DNA from: a virus | DNA length: 61,017 nucleotides | Virus record (IMG/VR): IMGVR_UViG_3300047586_000114 | Location: 1 to 61,017 of that record | Direction: 5' to 3' (one strand) | Shown: piece after piece, positions 1 to 8,443 of the stretch | Numbering within the stretch: the stretch's first letter is position 1 | Layout of the letters: each line of letters starts with the position of its first letter | Made by a program: the position numbers and the translations under genes | Notes under the pieces: generated by a model | Told to the model about the DNA's origin: nothing | Databases searched by the model: none | What the model saw: only the letters and a program-made list of their open reading frames with translations

Positions 1-488
1 CATGGAATAAAATCAGCTTCTAGGTTAGGTAACCTTATAAAATAACATTTGGGTATTTTATTGATAACTTTATCCATGACTTCATAATTCTTGTTTAAAA
101 TAGTATTAAATAGTTCCTGAGTAGCAACATCTAAATTAAAAAAATTATTTAAATGTCTTTTTGCTTTATATTCTTTATGTATATTAGTATGGTAATAAGA
201 TTCTCCTTGTTCAAGAAAAATGTAGAAATTAAATTCAACTTTTCTCTTTTTAGCATACAACATATGATAAGATATAAATTGAAGTAAAGAATAAAAATAG
301 GAACAATCTACTTGTCTACAACGCCTAGATTGTTCCAATAACATCATCACAGCCCACTCTTGAAATAAAGATTGAGCACAACCTTTTAAATCTACAAAAA
401 TATTAAATTTATTTTTACAACTAGTAGAAACAATGTAATCTAAATCTTCATACTTGGGGTAATAGTTAACTAACTGTTCGATAGACAT
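1..488 (-). CDS. FEN/RNase H-like 5'-3' nuclease, partial (3' end beyond window)
   Basis: The reading frame opens with ATG at 486-488 and runs off the left edge without a stop (about 162 residues visible). It shows FVDLKG near residue 32 (possible first metal-binding Asp), then ESYYHTNIHKEYKAKR about 65 residues later, and LEADFIP near the cut end. This order resembles phage PIN/FEN nucleases such as T4 RNase H, which have an N-terminal Asp, a Tyr/Lys/Arg helical-arch segment and then an EA-D motif. Such enzymes remove RNA primers and flaps at the fork, which fits the clamp, primase and clamp loader next to it. The next gene stops 1 nt upstream of this ATG. The family call rests on motif spacing only. 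Confidence 0.5.
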   Translation of the reverse strand, partial: MSIEQLVNYYPKYEDLDYIVSTSCKNKFNIFVDLKGCAQSLFQEWAVMMLLEQSRRCRQVDCSYFYSLLQFISYHMLYAKKRKVEFNFYIFLEQGESYYHTNIHKEYKAKRHLNNFFNLDVATQELFNTILNKNYEVMDKVINKIPKCYFIRLPNLEADFIP

Positions 489-489
489 T

Positions 490-978
490 TTAAATATTTA
501 CGAAATCTTTAAATAAAGAAAACATATCATAAGGATAATTTTTATATTCATTACTTACTTTTTTAATATGTGCATCCATTTCAGTTTTACTTTTCTTTTC
601 AAAATCAATTAGTGTTTCAAATAATTTTTTAGTATCATATCCAGAATTAAAATTTTTAGCTAAAGAAAGAGGTATAAGTTTTTTACATTTTTTACAATAA
701 AGAGATTTGTAACCATAAAAATGATTTAAAGATAAATACATTAATACTGTTAAATTATTTATCTGTATATTATAATTATTTAACCACATTTTAGCTTCTT
801 CCACCGGAATTAAATTTACAATATTTTCTGGTTTACATTTTACATAAGGTATTTTAATTTTTGGTTGTTTCTTTCTACCAAATAAAATATCATTAGTATC
901 ACCTATATCAGGACACAAACCTACTTTATATTTTGTATTTCCATTTTCATCAAATAGAGATTCTGTTTTCATTTTCAT
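490..978 (-). CDS. hypothetical protein with a CxxC pair
   Basis: 162 residues, not recognised. A single YCKKCKKL motif around residue 95 could be half of a zinc site; the rest is charged and Lys/Asn rich. It sits between the sliding clamp gene (11 nt away) and the FEN-like nuclease gene (1 nt away) in one minus-strand operon, so a role in replication or late transcription is plausible. An accessory that acts through the clamp is one guess, but nothing in the sequence shows it. Confidence 0.7.
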   Translation of the reverse strand: MKMKTESLFDENGNTKYKVGLCPDIGDTNDILFGRKKQPKIKIPYVKCKPENIVNLIPVEEAKMWLNNYNIQINNLTVLMYLSLNHFYGYKSLYCKKCKKLIPLSLAKNFNSGYDTKKLFETLIDFEKKSKTEMDAHIKKVSNEYKNYPYDMFSLFKDFVNI

Positions 979-989
979 TTTTCCTTTTG

Positions 990-1808
990 TTAAATATTCA
1001 AATTCATTGCTGTTTTCTTTTCTGGTTCTGAAACTGCTTCAACTTTTTTAATAGGTTGAACATCACTTCTTCCAGATATAATCACTGGAATATTAAAAAT
1101 AGTTTGATAGAACTTCCAAAGTAAAACTTTTCCTTTCCTATAAACTTTTAGTTTAATATCTCCACTTTCAAGAGTAAATGCAAACGATTGAATGTTAAAA
1201 TCATAATCATCAGATTCTACTTTATTTAAAACAATACCTTTAACAACATCTGAATATTGTTCATTATTGGTAGTTGCTATATAAAATCCAGCTTGACTAT
1301 TTCTAACTTTACAACAAATAACATCATTAAAAAATCCTTCACAAACATTCTTAATTCTCTTTCCTACATTGGCACTAATAGTATGTTCAAAAAGAAGATC
1401 TTCATCTGATGCATTTAATTTTTTAACTATTTCATTATCATCAATATATACATTATCAAGAAATTTCTTTAACGGTTTGCGGAAAGTAATTTCAGAAATA
1501 TTATCAGCAATGATATAAGTTGTATCATTATCCTTATACAAGACATTATCATCTTGTCCGCCTTGACCAGCTGCATCATCTTTTTCAAAAATTTTTAATA
1601 GATTAATTTTTTGTTTTAATTGAGAAATTGTAAAATTACAATTTGCTGTAAAAATATCATTTAAATCCATTTCAATAATACAGTGTCCTGAATTTGTTTT
1701 TTGTCTAACTTTACCATTAACTATATCACAATCAGTACATGCATTTTCCATAATTTTGATTGAACGTAAAAAGTTGTTAAATTTCTCTCTAGTGATTGTT
1801 AAGTCCAT
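990..1808 (-). CDS. putative DNA polymerase sliding clamp
   Basis: 272 residues, somewhat longer than T4 gp45 (228). The protein is acidic with alternating beta/helix character, including FTISQLKQKINLLKIF near residue 60 and a C-terminal beta-rich section (KLKVYRKGKVLLWKF). This fits a phage processivity clamp, a ring that tethers the polymerase and, in T4-like phages, activates late transcription. Context is the main support: a gp44-like clamp loader and a primase follow in the same strand block. It is the first gene after a GAACAAA promoter-like element 36 nt upstream. The residues after about 250 (EPEKKTAMNLNI) look like a flexible tail. Clamps are poorly conserved, so this call needs a structural comparison. 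Confidence 0.6.
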   Translation of the reverse strand: MDLTITREKFNNFLRSIKIMENACTDCDIVNGKVRQKTNSGHCIIEMDLNDIFTANCNFTISQLKQKINLLKIFEKDDAAGQGGQDDNVLYKDNDTTYIIADNISEITFRKPLKKFLDNVYIDDNEIVKKLNASDEDLLFEHTISANVGKRIKNVCEGFFNDVICCKVRNSQAGFYIATTNNEQYSDVVKGIVLNKVESDDYDFNIQSFAFTLESGDIKLKVYRKGKVLLWKFYQTIFNIPVIISGRSDVQPIKKVEAVSEPEKKTAMNLNI

Positions 1809-1843
1809 TTGTTTAATTCCTTCTATTTGTTTTATTTATACAT

Positions 1844-1850
1844 TTTGTTC
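1844..1850 (-). promoter_or_regulatory. GAACAAA promoter element before the clamp gene
   Basis: On the minus strand GAACAAAATG is followed directly by TATAAATA, which is identical to the T4 late promoter core. It lies 36 nt before the clamp start codon. Part of a family of at least 13 such sites in the window. Confidence 0.55.
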
Positions 1851-1872
1851 TTATATTTTAAAAACACTTCCA

Positions 1873-2286
1873 TTAACTCAATTCCTCATCCAAATCTCGA
1901 TATAAGTCCATATAATAGAAGTTATCTTCCGTGCTTATATGTCTTTTGTCTAAATAAAAATAAAGGTTTTCTACTTCTTGTAGAAAGTCTCTTATCACTT
2001 TAATTAACTTAGTTTTCTTTTTCTTTTTATACTTAAATAAGACAGCGATTCTTAAAGTATGATTTTGAACGAATGCACAAGCTATAGTTATATCTATATC
2101 ATGACAGAAGTTTTTTATTTGAACACAATCATCAAAAACTTCTGTTACAAATTTAGGAGTACTTAATTTATCATCTAAATAAACTGGATGACTAATGATC
2201 TTCTCTTTCATTTTAGCTAATTGTTTTCTAATCACATCTATTTCATTAACCTTTTTTAACTCCTTGTCGCATTCGATTATTTTCAT
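1873..2286 (-). CDS. hypothetical protein, basic/coiled
   Basis: 137 residues from ATG at 2284-2286 (MKIIECDKEL). The frame is open further upstream to 2346, but that part lies wholly inside the primase gene and the ATG at 2286 has the better AAAAAGG ribosome site. The protein has a helical N-terminus, a strongly basic KYKKKKKTKL stretch near residue 88 and an acidic C-terminus. It overlaps the end of the primase gene by 41 nt, which suggests translational coupling. I do not recognise the family. Confidence 0.65.
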   Translation of the reverse strand: MKIIECDKELKKVNEIDVIRKQLAKMKEKIISHPVYLDDKLSTPKFVTEVFDDCVQIKNFCHDIDITIACAFVQNHTLRIAVLFKYKKKKKTKLIKVIRDFLQEVENLYFYLDKRHISTEDNFYYMDLYRDLDEELS

Positions 2287-3307
2287 TGTAGTAAGCCTTT
2301 TTAATTTTATGATCGTATAATATCGGACAAATAGGAAATGTACCAAAATCTTTCTTGTTTTTGTTATAATACAATTTTAAATTTTCAACTATATGTTGAG
2401 TATTATTGATGAACTTATTATAACAATAAAACTCTTTATCTAAATCACTTAAAATTACAACATTTACTTTATATAAAGATTCATCAAAACAAATGGATTT
2501 TAATGCTGATTCATAAGAGAATGATTGACAAGATGCAAATAAATATGATTCATTATTTAAGTTTAATATATTATGAGTTATACAAGCAAGAATATTAAAT
2601 ATACCTTCAGATAAAACAATTGTGTTACTTTTTGTATTATTAGTTTTAAATGAAACATAATCTAATAGATTATAGTTATTATTTTGTATCTCATATTTAA
2701 AGAATTTAAAGTTATCGTTACGGTTTATATTTCTAAAAAATATCTTTGATTTATTGTGGCTGATAAAACCCACAAATTGTTCTTGTAGTTTGTTGATTAA
2801 TGATGTTTTTTCATTAAATAGTATTCCGGGATTGAGATTAATTAGTTCTCTAATATTGAAAATTAAATTATTTTTAAGTAGATTGAAAGTATAGTTATCT
2901 ATATTTTCTGTACATAACCTATTTTTAATATATTCTAGTTTTGAAGGAAACGAATCTAAATCTGGTTCTAATTCCGGAATTTTAATATCTTTAAATTTTA
3001 ATTGTTTTGATTTGATTATTTTGAGATTATCTGATAGTTGTTTTAACTCAGATTTAGGAAGAACTTGTTCTGCAATTTCATCAGAATGAGTTAAATAATA
3101 AATAAGTTCTCTGATAGAATTACTTTTATTACACAGGAAACAATGGTATATGGGGAGTTCTGGATTTTTTGAAATCCTAAGATGATCTTGCTTAGAAATT
3201 GTTTTGTGTTCCTGGCAAAAAACACATTTGCAAAATATATTCTTATCATTTTCCTTTACATAAATATCTTTTTCTTTAACTATTTCTCTGATAAGATCTA
3301 CATTCAT
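2246..3307 (-). CDS. DnaG-type DNA primase (zinc finger plus TOPRIM)
   Basis: 353 residues. An N-terminal zinc-binding domain is visible as CKCVFC near residue 27 and YHCFLC near residue 54. The TOPRIM core follows, with IVLSEGIFNILAC near residue 228 (catalytic Glu) and VVILSDLDKEF near residue 280 (Asp-x-Asp). This layout matches phage primases of the T4 gp61 and DnaG type, which make the RNA primers for lagging-strand synthesis. No helicase domain is attached. The start codon overlaps the stop of the J-domain gene (TAATG), so the two are probably translationally coupled. Confidence 0.85.
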   Translation of the reverse strand: MNVDLIREIVKEKDIYVKENDKNIFCKCVFCQEHKTISKQDHLRISKNPELPIYHCFLCNKSNSIRELIYYLTHSDEIAEQVLPKSELKQLSDNLKIIKSKQLKFKDIKIPELEPDLDSFPSKLEYIKNRLCTENIDNYTFNLLKNNLIFNIRELINLNPGILFNEKTSLINKLQEQFVGFISHNKSKIFFRNINRNDNFKFFKYEIQNNNYNLLDYVSFKTNNTKSNTIVLSEGIFNILACITHNILNLNNESYLFASCQSFSYESALKSICFDESLYKVNVVILSDLDKEFYCYNKFINNTQHIVENLKLYYNKNKKDFGTFPICPILYDHKIKKAYYNENNRMRQGVKKG

Positions 3308-3966
3308 TATGTAGTATAAGTATAACCAATTAAATTTTGTAAAGTTGGAGATGTATTATTCACTATATTCTCCATTTTATAATCTTTTAAAATTTCTTGA
3401 GCTTTATTTATAGTCTCAATTTTTAAATCACAAACATCTAAATCCTTTTTAACAGCATTAAGTTTTCCTTCAATAACTTTATCTAAAATGTTTCTATTGT
3501 CATCTTTTTTATATTTTATTTTTGGTCTCAATTTTTCTAAAGAATCAGAAACTTTAATTATGGTATTTTTATTCATTTTAGTTGTTTTAATTTCTGATGA
3601 AAAATTACTTACTAAACGACTTATAATATCATCCAATACTAATTTATTTATCATAAAATTTGAGCCACTTAAATTAATTTGGATATATTCATTTAACGAC
3701 TTATCAAACGCCACAACAATATATTCAATTGCTTTCAATTCCACATTATAAGGTATATGTTCATCATAAGATCCTGTTTCATCATATTTTTTTCTTTTTT
3801 CTAAATCTGATAAAACTTCATAAGCTAGTTGAATTTTAACGAATGTTTCTCGATTCCCATTTTTCATATCTGGATGGTAAAGTTTAGCTTTATCTCTATA
3901 TGCTTTTTTAATTTCATCATCAGAAGCATCTTTTGATATTCCTAATATTACATAAAGATTTTCCAT
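3307..3966 (-). CDS. J-domain (DnaJ-like) co-chaperone
   Basis: 219 residues with a complete J domain at about residues 3-66: [20 protein letters not shown], then the signature HPD tripeptide in LYHPDMKNG, then the final helix (AYEVLSD) and a KKYDETG terminus. The J domain stimulates the ATPase of Hsp70/DnaK. There is no Gly/Phe linker or zinc-finger domain; the remaining 150 residues are unique and end in helices. Inside a replication operon it may recruit host DnaK to remodel replication complexes, as lambda does with host DnaJ. That role is inferred from the neighbours. Confidence 0.88.
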   Translation of the reverse strand: MENLYVILGISKDASDDEIKKAYRDKAKLYHPDMKNGNRETFVKIQLAYEVLSDLEKRKKYDETGSYDEHIPYNVELKAIEYIVVAFDKSLNEYIQINLSGSNFMINKLVLDDIISRLVSNFSSEIKTTKMNKNTIIKVSDSLEKLRPKIKYKKDDNRNILDKVIEGKLNAVKKDLDVCDLKIETINKAQEILKDYKMENIVNNTSPTLQNLIGYTYTT

Positions 3967-3968
3967 TA

Positions 3969-4199
3969 TTATATATCCTTAATTTCTCTTTTACAAAATG
4001 GACAAATTTTTGTATCTGTTGTTAAACTGCTAACTCCACATCCTAATGATTTAAGTATAAAAGGAATTTTATAATAAGTTAATTGTTTAATAAGCCACTG
4101 AATACAGATTTTAAATTCACTAGTATATTCAATTTTTTGACTAGTTCTTATTTTTTCTTCCATTTCATTAATCCATTTTGGATTTAATTTCATGTTCAT
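3969..4199 (-). CDS. small protein with C-terminal CPFC motif
   Basis: 76 residues. The N-terminal two thirds is helical and the C-terminus ends in [12 protein letters not shown] lone Cys (GCG) about 14 residues earlier could complete a zinc site. It is 2 nt from the J-domain gene. Not recognised. Confidence 0.65.
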   Translation of the reverse strand: MNMKLNPKWINEMEEKIRTSQKIEYTSEFKICIQWLIKQLTYYKIPFILKSLGCGVSSLTTDTKICPFCKREIKDI

Positions 4200-4325
4200 T
4201 TATTCATCCTCGTTATGGTGTTTATTTTTACTAAATAAAAGAAGATAAAGTACTATAGGAATAGACATTATAATAAGACATTTATGGATGAATTCTTTGT
4301 AGATATATTTTAATAACTTATTCAT
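4200..4325 (-). CDS. tiny single-pass membrane protein
   Basis: 41 residues from ATG at 4323-4325, overlapping the last 8 nt of the clamp-loader gene and ending in TAA at 4200-4202. One hydrophobic segment, CLIIMSIPIVLYLLLF (about residues 15-30), is flanked by basic residues on the N side and by KNKHHNEDE at the end, predicting a single transmembrane helix. The tight overlap with genes on both sides supports a real gene. Function unknown. Confidence 0.6.
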   Translation of the reverse strand: MNKLLKYIYKEFIHKCLIIMSIPIVLYLLLFSKNKHHNEDE

Positions 4326-5292
4326 TTTTCTTGAAGACTTTATTATAGTTTAAACCATTTTGTATGATAGAATAAACCATGCTACAAAAATGAATTGAAG
4401 GAATAGCGCACTGATTAAATTGATTACAATAACGATTCACTTCTATTTTTCCCCAGAGCGGGATTGAAGAATTAAATAATTGTTCAAATAAATTTAAATA
4501 ATCTATAACTTCTGAATTTTTAACCATTTCATCTTGTATATCAGCAACATTTCTATTGATTAAAGAATCACTATTTATATTTTCTGTAATCTGGATAATA
4601 AGACCAATTATCTTTTTTTCTATTCCAATAAGATCATTCATATCCAAATGCTTCAATTCACTATTAGAAACACTCTGATTTAAAATATTCACACATTTGC
4701 GTACATCAGGGCTTAAACTTTGAACTAATAATTTAACTTCATCAAGATTATATTTAATGTTTTCGGATCTTAAAATTTTTTCACAATATTGAATAATAAA
4801 TTCATCTGGTAAACGCTTAAATTCGAGAATCTGAAATCTTGACAACAAAGCATTGTCGATTTTAGACTTATGATTAGTACAACAAAGAAATCTTCCGTTT
4901 GAAGAATATTTTTCAAATATATCCTTTAAAGCAGATTGAGCTTGGGGGGAAACTCTTTCAAACTCTTCTATATAAATTATTTTTTTCACTTCTCCATAAC
5001 AAGGAGTCTTTAAGAAGCCTTCTACGTTTTCTCTTACTGTATTAATACTCGTTTCACTAGAACCATTATAACACATCAAATCTAGTTGATTAGTAATTAA
5101 TTTATCTACTAAAATTCTTGCAATTGTTGATTTTCCGGAACCCTGGACCCCACATAATAGCAACTGTGGGATCTCTTTTTTTTCTAAACACTTCTCTAGT
5201 AAGTCCTTGTGCTTATCAATCAAAACCACATCACTTAATTCTTTTGGACGATATTTTTCTACCCATAACATATCGAGAATATCATCAGACAT
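4318..5292 (-). CDS. clamp loader large subunit, AAA+ (T4 gp44-like)
   Basis: 324 residues, about the length of T4 gp44 (319). Visible motifs are WVEKYRPKELSDVV at residue 10 (typical RFC/gp44 opening), Walker A GVQGSGKST near 48, a Walker B-like IIYIEEFERV near 104 (EEFE instead of the usual DE-D), sensor 1 CCTNH, and the SRFQ arginine-finger motif. The complex loads the sliding clamp onto primer-template junctions using ATP. No gp62-like small subunit is obvious next to it. It has a strong ribosome site (AAAAGGAGAG) and faces a 1.5 kb non-coding stretch. Confidence 0.9.
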   Translation of the reverse strand: MSDDILDMLWVEKYRPKELSDVVLIDKHKDLLEKCLEKKEIPQLLLCGVQGSGKSTIARILVDKLITNQLDLMCYNGSSETSINTVRENVEGFLKTPCYGEVKKIIYIEEFERVSPQAQSALKDIFEKYSSNGRFLCCTNHKSKIDNALLSRFQILEFKRLPDEFIIQYCEKILRSENIKYNLDEVKLLVQSLSPDVRKCVNILNQSVSNSELKHLDMNDLIGIEKKIIGLIIQITENINSDSLINRNVADIQDEMVKNSEVIDYLNLFEQLFNSSIPLWGKIEVNRYCNQFNQCAIPSIHFCSMVYSIIQNGLNYNKVFKKNE

Positions 5293-5718
5293 TAATAACT
5301 CTCCTTTTAAAATGTTACATTTTTCAATTCTAAAAAGACCAAAGCTTATCTAGTTACTCAGAATACCGATTCGAATGTATATTTAAATACATTAAAATGA
5401 GCTCCTATACTGACAAGCAACTAATTGCCCCTACAAATATAAATACTTGTAAGCGGCTAATAAAGGGAAACATATAATTATATTTAATTTATTCCAAATA
5501 CATTTAAATCTCTTCTATTGTTTAAAAATTTTGTTAAATAATTTGTTCTTACAGTGCGGCGGAAAAGTTGTTCTTTCTCTAATTTAAATTTACACCTACA
5601 ATGTCTTTTAATTGTCTAAAGTGTTTCGAAAAGAATTTCTAATCTGTTACTAGAATAACATTAGACAAATAATCCGTAAGGATAATAGTGAGTAGGAAAT
5701 TAAAAGAATTATTAAGAA

Positions 5719-5787
5719 GGACTCTCCCGATGAATCGGAGAAGAGAGATGTCCCATTTAATCTGGGCGACGAAGGAGCCGCCTCTCT
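5719..5787 (+). ncRNA. possible structured RNA element
   Basis: A GC-richer island in an AT-rich region. GGAC (5719-5722) can pair with GTCC (5750-5753) around a CTCCCGATGAATCGGAG hairpin. Alternatively AGAGAG (5742-5747) pairs with CTCTCT (5782-5787) around GGCG/CGCC and CCC/GGG helices. The two folds compete for the same segment. The strand is uncertain and no RNA family was recognised. Confidence 0.3.
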
Positions 5788-6369
5788 TTAGGGAAGGTAT
5801 ATAGAAGATGTGAGGAAGTTAATTGACGGGAAAATAAATCCTTACTTATAAAAGTTCTTAAACCCATTTATGTACGGAACTAGTTTGTTATTCATCCCAA
5901 CAGGAAACGCTAATTAGTGGGAGTAGTAAACTAAACTGAAAAATTTCCGGTGTAGTATTAATTTGATTGATTGTTTGTTCCCCCCTTGTATTTGTTCCTT
6001 TTTATAATTGTATAATCTTTTTAATACTTAGTAGTACTTAATCTCATTCATTTTAATTGTTATTTTCATACAACTTTTAGTTGTACATACTAATCCTGTT
6101 AACTTCTAAATTCCTACTTAACCTTTATATAAGTAGATAATTATTGTTTTACTACCGTCTATATGATTTAAAGTTATCCAGTTCCTTCCTTACGGACCAC
6201 TTGATAACTTTTCTTAATAGTAGTGATTAAGTTCTTAGCTTTTGATGATGTTACTTAGTGAATACTTTCTATTAAATATCTTATTAATAGATTATATTGG
6301 ATTTATCTAATATTCATTAAATAAATTTATTCTACTTTACAAAGATTGTTTCTATTGTTAGGTTGTGTA

Positions 6370-6473
6370 CAGTTTCTTCTTGTTTTTATTTTTAAGAGTA
6401 GAAGAATGCTACAAAATCTTTTGTAGAAACTGGGACAGTCCTCCAAACCATAACTATCTATATTATGGTTCAG
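6370..6473 (+). ncRNA. possible three-way-junction RNA followed by a hairpin
   Basis: CAGTTTC (6370-6376) pairs with GAAACTG (6426-6432). It encloses a CTTCT/AGAAG arm and the perfect CTACAAAATCTTTTGTAG hairpin. A separate AACCATAA/TTATGGTT hairpin follows at about 6449-6473. Seen in the sequence only; whether it is transcribed is unknown. Confidence 0.3.
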
Positions 6474-6664
6474 TTTTTGGTATCTTTATTAATTACTGAT
6501 CGCTTCGCTCAGATAATCTTACCTACATGTTCCTGTTTTCCGCGAGCGGAACATACAGTAACACTATACTTTTCAACCTACCCACTTCCAACCCTTAACC
6601 TTCCCACTTCCTACCAGTTAATGAAGGTCTATATCTATAGCATAAAAATTAACTATCTATATTT

Positions 6665-6694
6665 AGAACAATACATATATTGTTCTCTTTTTGT
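6665..6694 (+). terminator. hairpin with T-run
   Basis: A 9-bp perfect inverted repeat AGAACAATA/TATTGTTCT (6665-6686, 4-nt loop) is followed by CTTTTTG on the plus strand. It looks like an intrinsic terminator for plus-strand transcripts of the non-coding stretch, but the stem is AT-rich. Confidence 0.4.
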
Positions 6695-6799
6695 AGATTT
6701 GTTTCTATTGTGTAAATAGTGGATAAATTTGCCGTTATTTTCCCATGTTATAAAAAAATTTCTAAAAAAAGAATAATCTCCTGTTACGAATCTAAAGTA

Positions 6800-7141
6800 T
6801 CACTCAATCTTAATCAAATTATGTTTAGATAAAGTTTCAGCTATTTCTCTTTTAATTTGTTTAGTTGTAATAGAACCTTCATGTCTATGTAACTCTTTAC
6901 CTTCATGAAATATAATCATAGTAGGAGTTGCATTAATATTAAGTTCTTCAGATAGTAAAGAATTAGCATCAGTATCTAAATCAACAAATTCAAGTACATC
7001 TTTTTGAATCAGTTTATTCTCTACATAATTAACTGCATTCTTCATCAATCCACAAGGAAAACAACCTTTAGCTGTAAAAAGGGCAACAACTGTCTTGTTA
7101 TTATAATCGTTTTCAAACTGTGATTCTGTAATAACTTTCAT
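6800..7141 (-). CDS. thioredoxin-like protein
   Basis: 113 residues, the usual thioredoxin length. The redox motif is CFPC near residue 27 (ALFTAKGCFPCG) in place of the classical CGPC, and the cis-proline segment is ATPTMIIF near residue 71. It has the expected beta-alpha fold, with a final helix after EGSITTKQI. It probably reduces disulphides, for example for a phage ribonucleotide reductase elsewhere in the genome. It is the last gene of the 8974-6800 operon, 3 nt after the RHH gene. Confidence 0.88.
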   Translation of the reverse strand: MKVITESQFENDYNNKTVVALFTAKGCFPCGLMKNAVNYVENKLIQKDVLEFVDLDTDANSLLSEELNINATPTMIIFHEGKELHRHEGSITTKQIKREIAETLSKHNLIKIE

Positions 7142-7144
7142 TAA

Positions 7145-7336
7145 CTACTTCCCTTTCTTTTCAAACTTTGACATATCTAAATCTTCTAACCATTCTTGCA
7201 TTATTTCATTAATTAATTTACTAGGAGTTATTTTTCTTTTGTTACATAACTTGTTTAATTCAAATTCTATATCTTCATTTATTTCAACTCTAATTGTTAA
7301 TCCGGGTTTGTAATTCTTTTTCTTTTGTTGATTCAT
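7145..7336 (-). CDS. small ribbon-helix-helix protein
   Basis: 63 residues. A basic N-terminus (MNQQKKKNYKPG) leads to a beta strand LTIRVEINED, followed by helices FELNKLCNKRKITPSKLINEIMQ, the strand-helix-helix pattern of MetJ/Arc DNA-binding proteins. It is probably a dimeric regulator. Its first 24 residues and upstream leader are repeated exactly in the next gene as part of an 85-bp direct repeat. Ribosome site AAAAAGGAAA. Confidence 0.65.
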   Translation of the reverse strand: MNQQKKKNYKPGLTIRVEINEDIEFELNKLCNKRKITPSKLINEIMQEWLEDLDMSKFEKKGK

Positions 7337-7349
7337 TTGATTTCCTTTT
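7265..7349. repeat. 85-bp direct repeat, copy 1
   Basis: Identical to 7792-7876 (offset 527 bp). It covers the ribosome site and first 24 codons of the RHH gene. The exact identity points to a recent duplication or recombination. Confidence 0.95.
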
Positions 7350-7353
7350 TCAA

Positions 7354-7863
7354 TTATTTATATATTAGTCCACCGGTATCTGGTTTGAAATTTTTAAGTA
7401 ATTTTTGATCTTCTGGATTCCCCGCTAAGAAAACTGGTTGATGTTCTGGTTGAAAACACCTTAACTCCTTGGCGGAGTTGTCAAGTTGTTTTTTTCTTAA
7501 AGCTAATTGTATTTGATCTTTAACACTTAATAATGGTTGTTCTTCTTGTGGAATTTGAATTGTTTCTTTTATATATGTTTGTATATTTTCAGGATTTATT
7601 TCATTTACTATTTTAACAATTGGTTTAATAGTTTTCGAAGGTTGTTCTAATATTTCTTTTATTTCAATAATTTCTTTAGGTTTAGTTCTAATAGTTGGTG
7701 TTATTGTAGATATATTTTGAATTGATTTATTTAATTCAACAATCGAATTTTTAATTTCTAAATTATCATTATGAATAGTTTCTAATACCTTTTCTATATC
7801 TTCATTTATTTCAACTCTAATTGTTAATCCGGGTTTGTAATTCTTTTTCTTTTGTTGATTCAT
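7354..7863 (-). CDS. chimeric protein: RHH N-terminus joined to a duplicated structural-type C-terminus
   Basis: 169 residues. The first 24 are identical to the RHH protein at 7145-7336. From KVLETIHNDNLEIKNSIVEL onward it matches the protein at 7888-8430, with IHNDNLEIKNSIVELNKSIQ shared exactly, then a diverged Pro/Ile/Lys linker, then a conserved end (KDQIQLALRKKQLDNS, ELRCFQP, LLKNFKPDTGGL). This looks like a gene made by recombination between two neighbours. Function unknown; the shared C-terminus may be an interaction domain. Confidence 0.7.
   Translation of the reverse strand: MNQQKKKNYKPGLTIRVEINEDIEKVLETIHNDNLEIKNSIVELNKSIQNISTITPTIRTKPKEIIEIKEILEQPSKTIKPIVKIVNEINPENIQTYIKETIQIPQEEQPLLSVKDQIQLALRKKQLDNSAKELRCFQPEHQPVFLAGNPEDQKLLKNFKPDTGGLIYK
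7724..7777. repeat. 54-bp direct repeat, copy 1
   Basis: Identical to 8276-8329 (offset 552 bp). It encodes the shared NDNLEIKNSIVEL segment of the two paralogous proteins. Confidence 0.93.
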
Positions 7864-7876
7864 TTGATTTCCTTTT
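7792..7876. repeat. 85-bp direct repeat, copy 2
   Basis: Identical to 7265-7349. It supplies the leader, start codon and first 24 codons of the chimeric gene. Confidence 0.95.
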
Positions 7877-7887
7877 CAATTATTATT

Positions 7888-8430
7888 TTAAACTAATCCA
7901 CTAGTATCTGGTTTTAAATTTTTCAAGATTTTATCTGAATCTGGATCAGTTCCTAACCAAGCTGGTTGATGTTGAGGTTGAAAACATCTTAACTCCTTGG
8001 TGGAGTTGTCTAGTTGTTTTTTTCTTAAAGCTAATTGTATTTGATCTTTAATACTTAATAATGGTTGTTCTTCTGGTAATTGTGTCGGTGGAGTTTGAAC
8101 AAGTGATTTTCCAGGTTGTGTTGTAATTTCATTAACTACTTGTGGTTCTTTATTTGGGGTAATATAAGGTTGGGTTATTATAGGAATAGGTATTATTTCT
8201 TCTTGTTCAACTTCTTTTGGTATATCTTTAGGTTTAGTTTTAATAGTTGATGTTATTGTAAATAAATTTTGAATCGATTTATTTAATTCAACAATCGAAT
8301 TTTTAATTTCTAAATTATCATTATGAATAACGTCTAACATCTTATATATAGAGACTGTATTTTTACATAACTTACTCAAGTAATCAGTTATAGTTTCAGC
8401 TGTAATTTCAACATTTTCTTTACCAATCAT
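7888..8430 (-). CDS. hypothetical protein, parent of the chimeric paralogue
   Basis: 180 residues. A helical N-terminus (ITAETITDYLSKLCKN) is followed by the NDNLEIKNSIVELNKSIQ helix, a long Pro/Thr/Gln-rich linker and the conserved end QPLLSIKDQIQLALRKKQ, ELRCFQPQHQP, ILKNLKPDTSGLV. The family is not recognised. The low-complexity middle suggests a flexible spacer between two interaction regions. It sits between the chimeric gene and a possible structural gene in one operon. Confidence 0.7.
   Translation of the reverse strand: MIGKENVEITAETITDYLSKLCKNTVSIYKMLDVIHNDNLEIKNSIVELNKSIQNLFTITSTIKTKPKDIPKEVEQEEIIPIPIITQPYITPNKEPQVVNEITTQPGKSLVQTPPTQLPEEQPLLSIKDQIQLALRKKQLDNSTKELRCFQPQHQPAWLGTDPDSDKILKNLKPDTSGLV
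8276..8329. repeat. 54-bp direct repeat, copy 2
   Basis: Identical to 7724-7777. Confidence 0.93.
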
Positions 8431-8443
8431 AAATTAAATCCCT

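Larger units (their letters stand above)
5293..6799. other. 1.5 kb region without credible genes, rich in inverted repeats
   Basis: No frame with a ribosome site and normal codon use was found on either strand. The stretch is AT-rich with short GC-rich islands at 5540-5580, 5715-5800 and 6490-6560. Hairpins include CTACAAAATCTTTTGTAG at 6409-6426, TACAACT/AGTTGTA at 6068-6084 and a TAGTTT/AAACTA helix (5881-5886 with 5928-5933) enclosing CCCA/TGGG. It lies upstream of the replication operon, so a leader, regulatory RNAs or a replication origin are the main options. None is proven. Confidence 0.5.

Noticed and set aside
1873-2346. Longer 157-codon form of the gene after the primase
   Set aside because: The extra 20 codons overlap the primase gene and the ATG at 2286 has a better ribosome site.
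6465-6719. 84-codon plus-strand open frame
   Set aside because: No ribosome site, starts inside a hairpin, low-complexity composition unlike phage genes; treated as chance.
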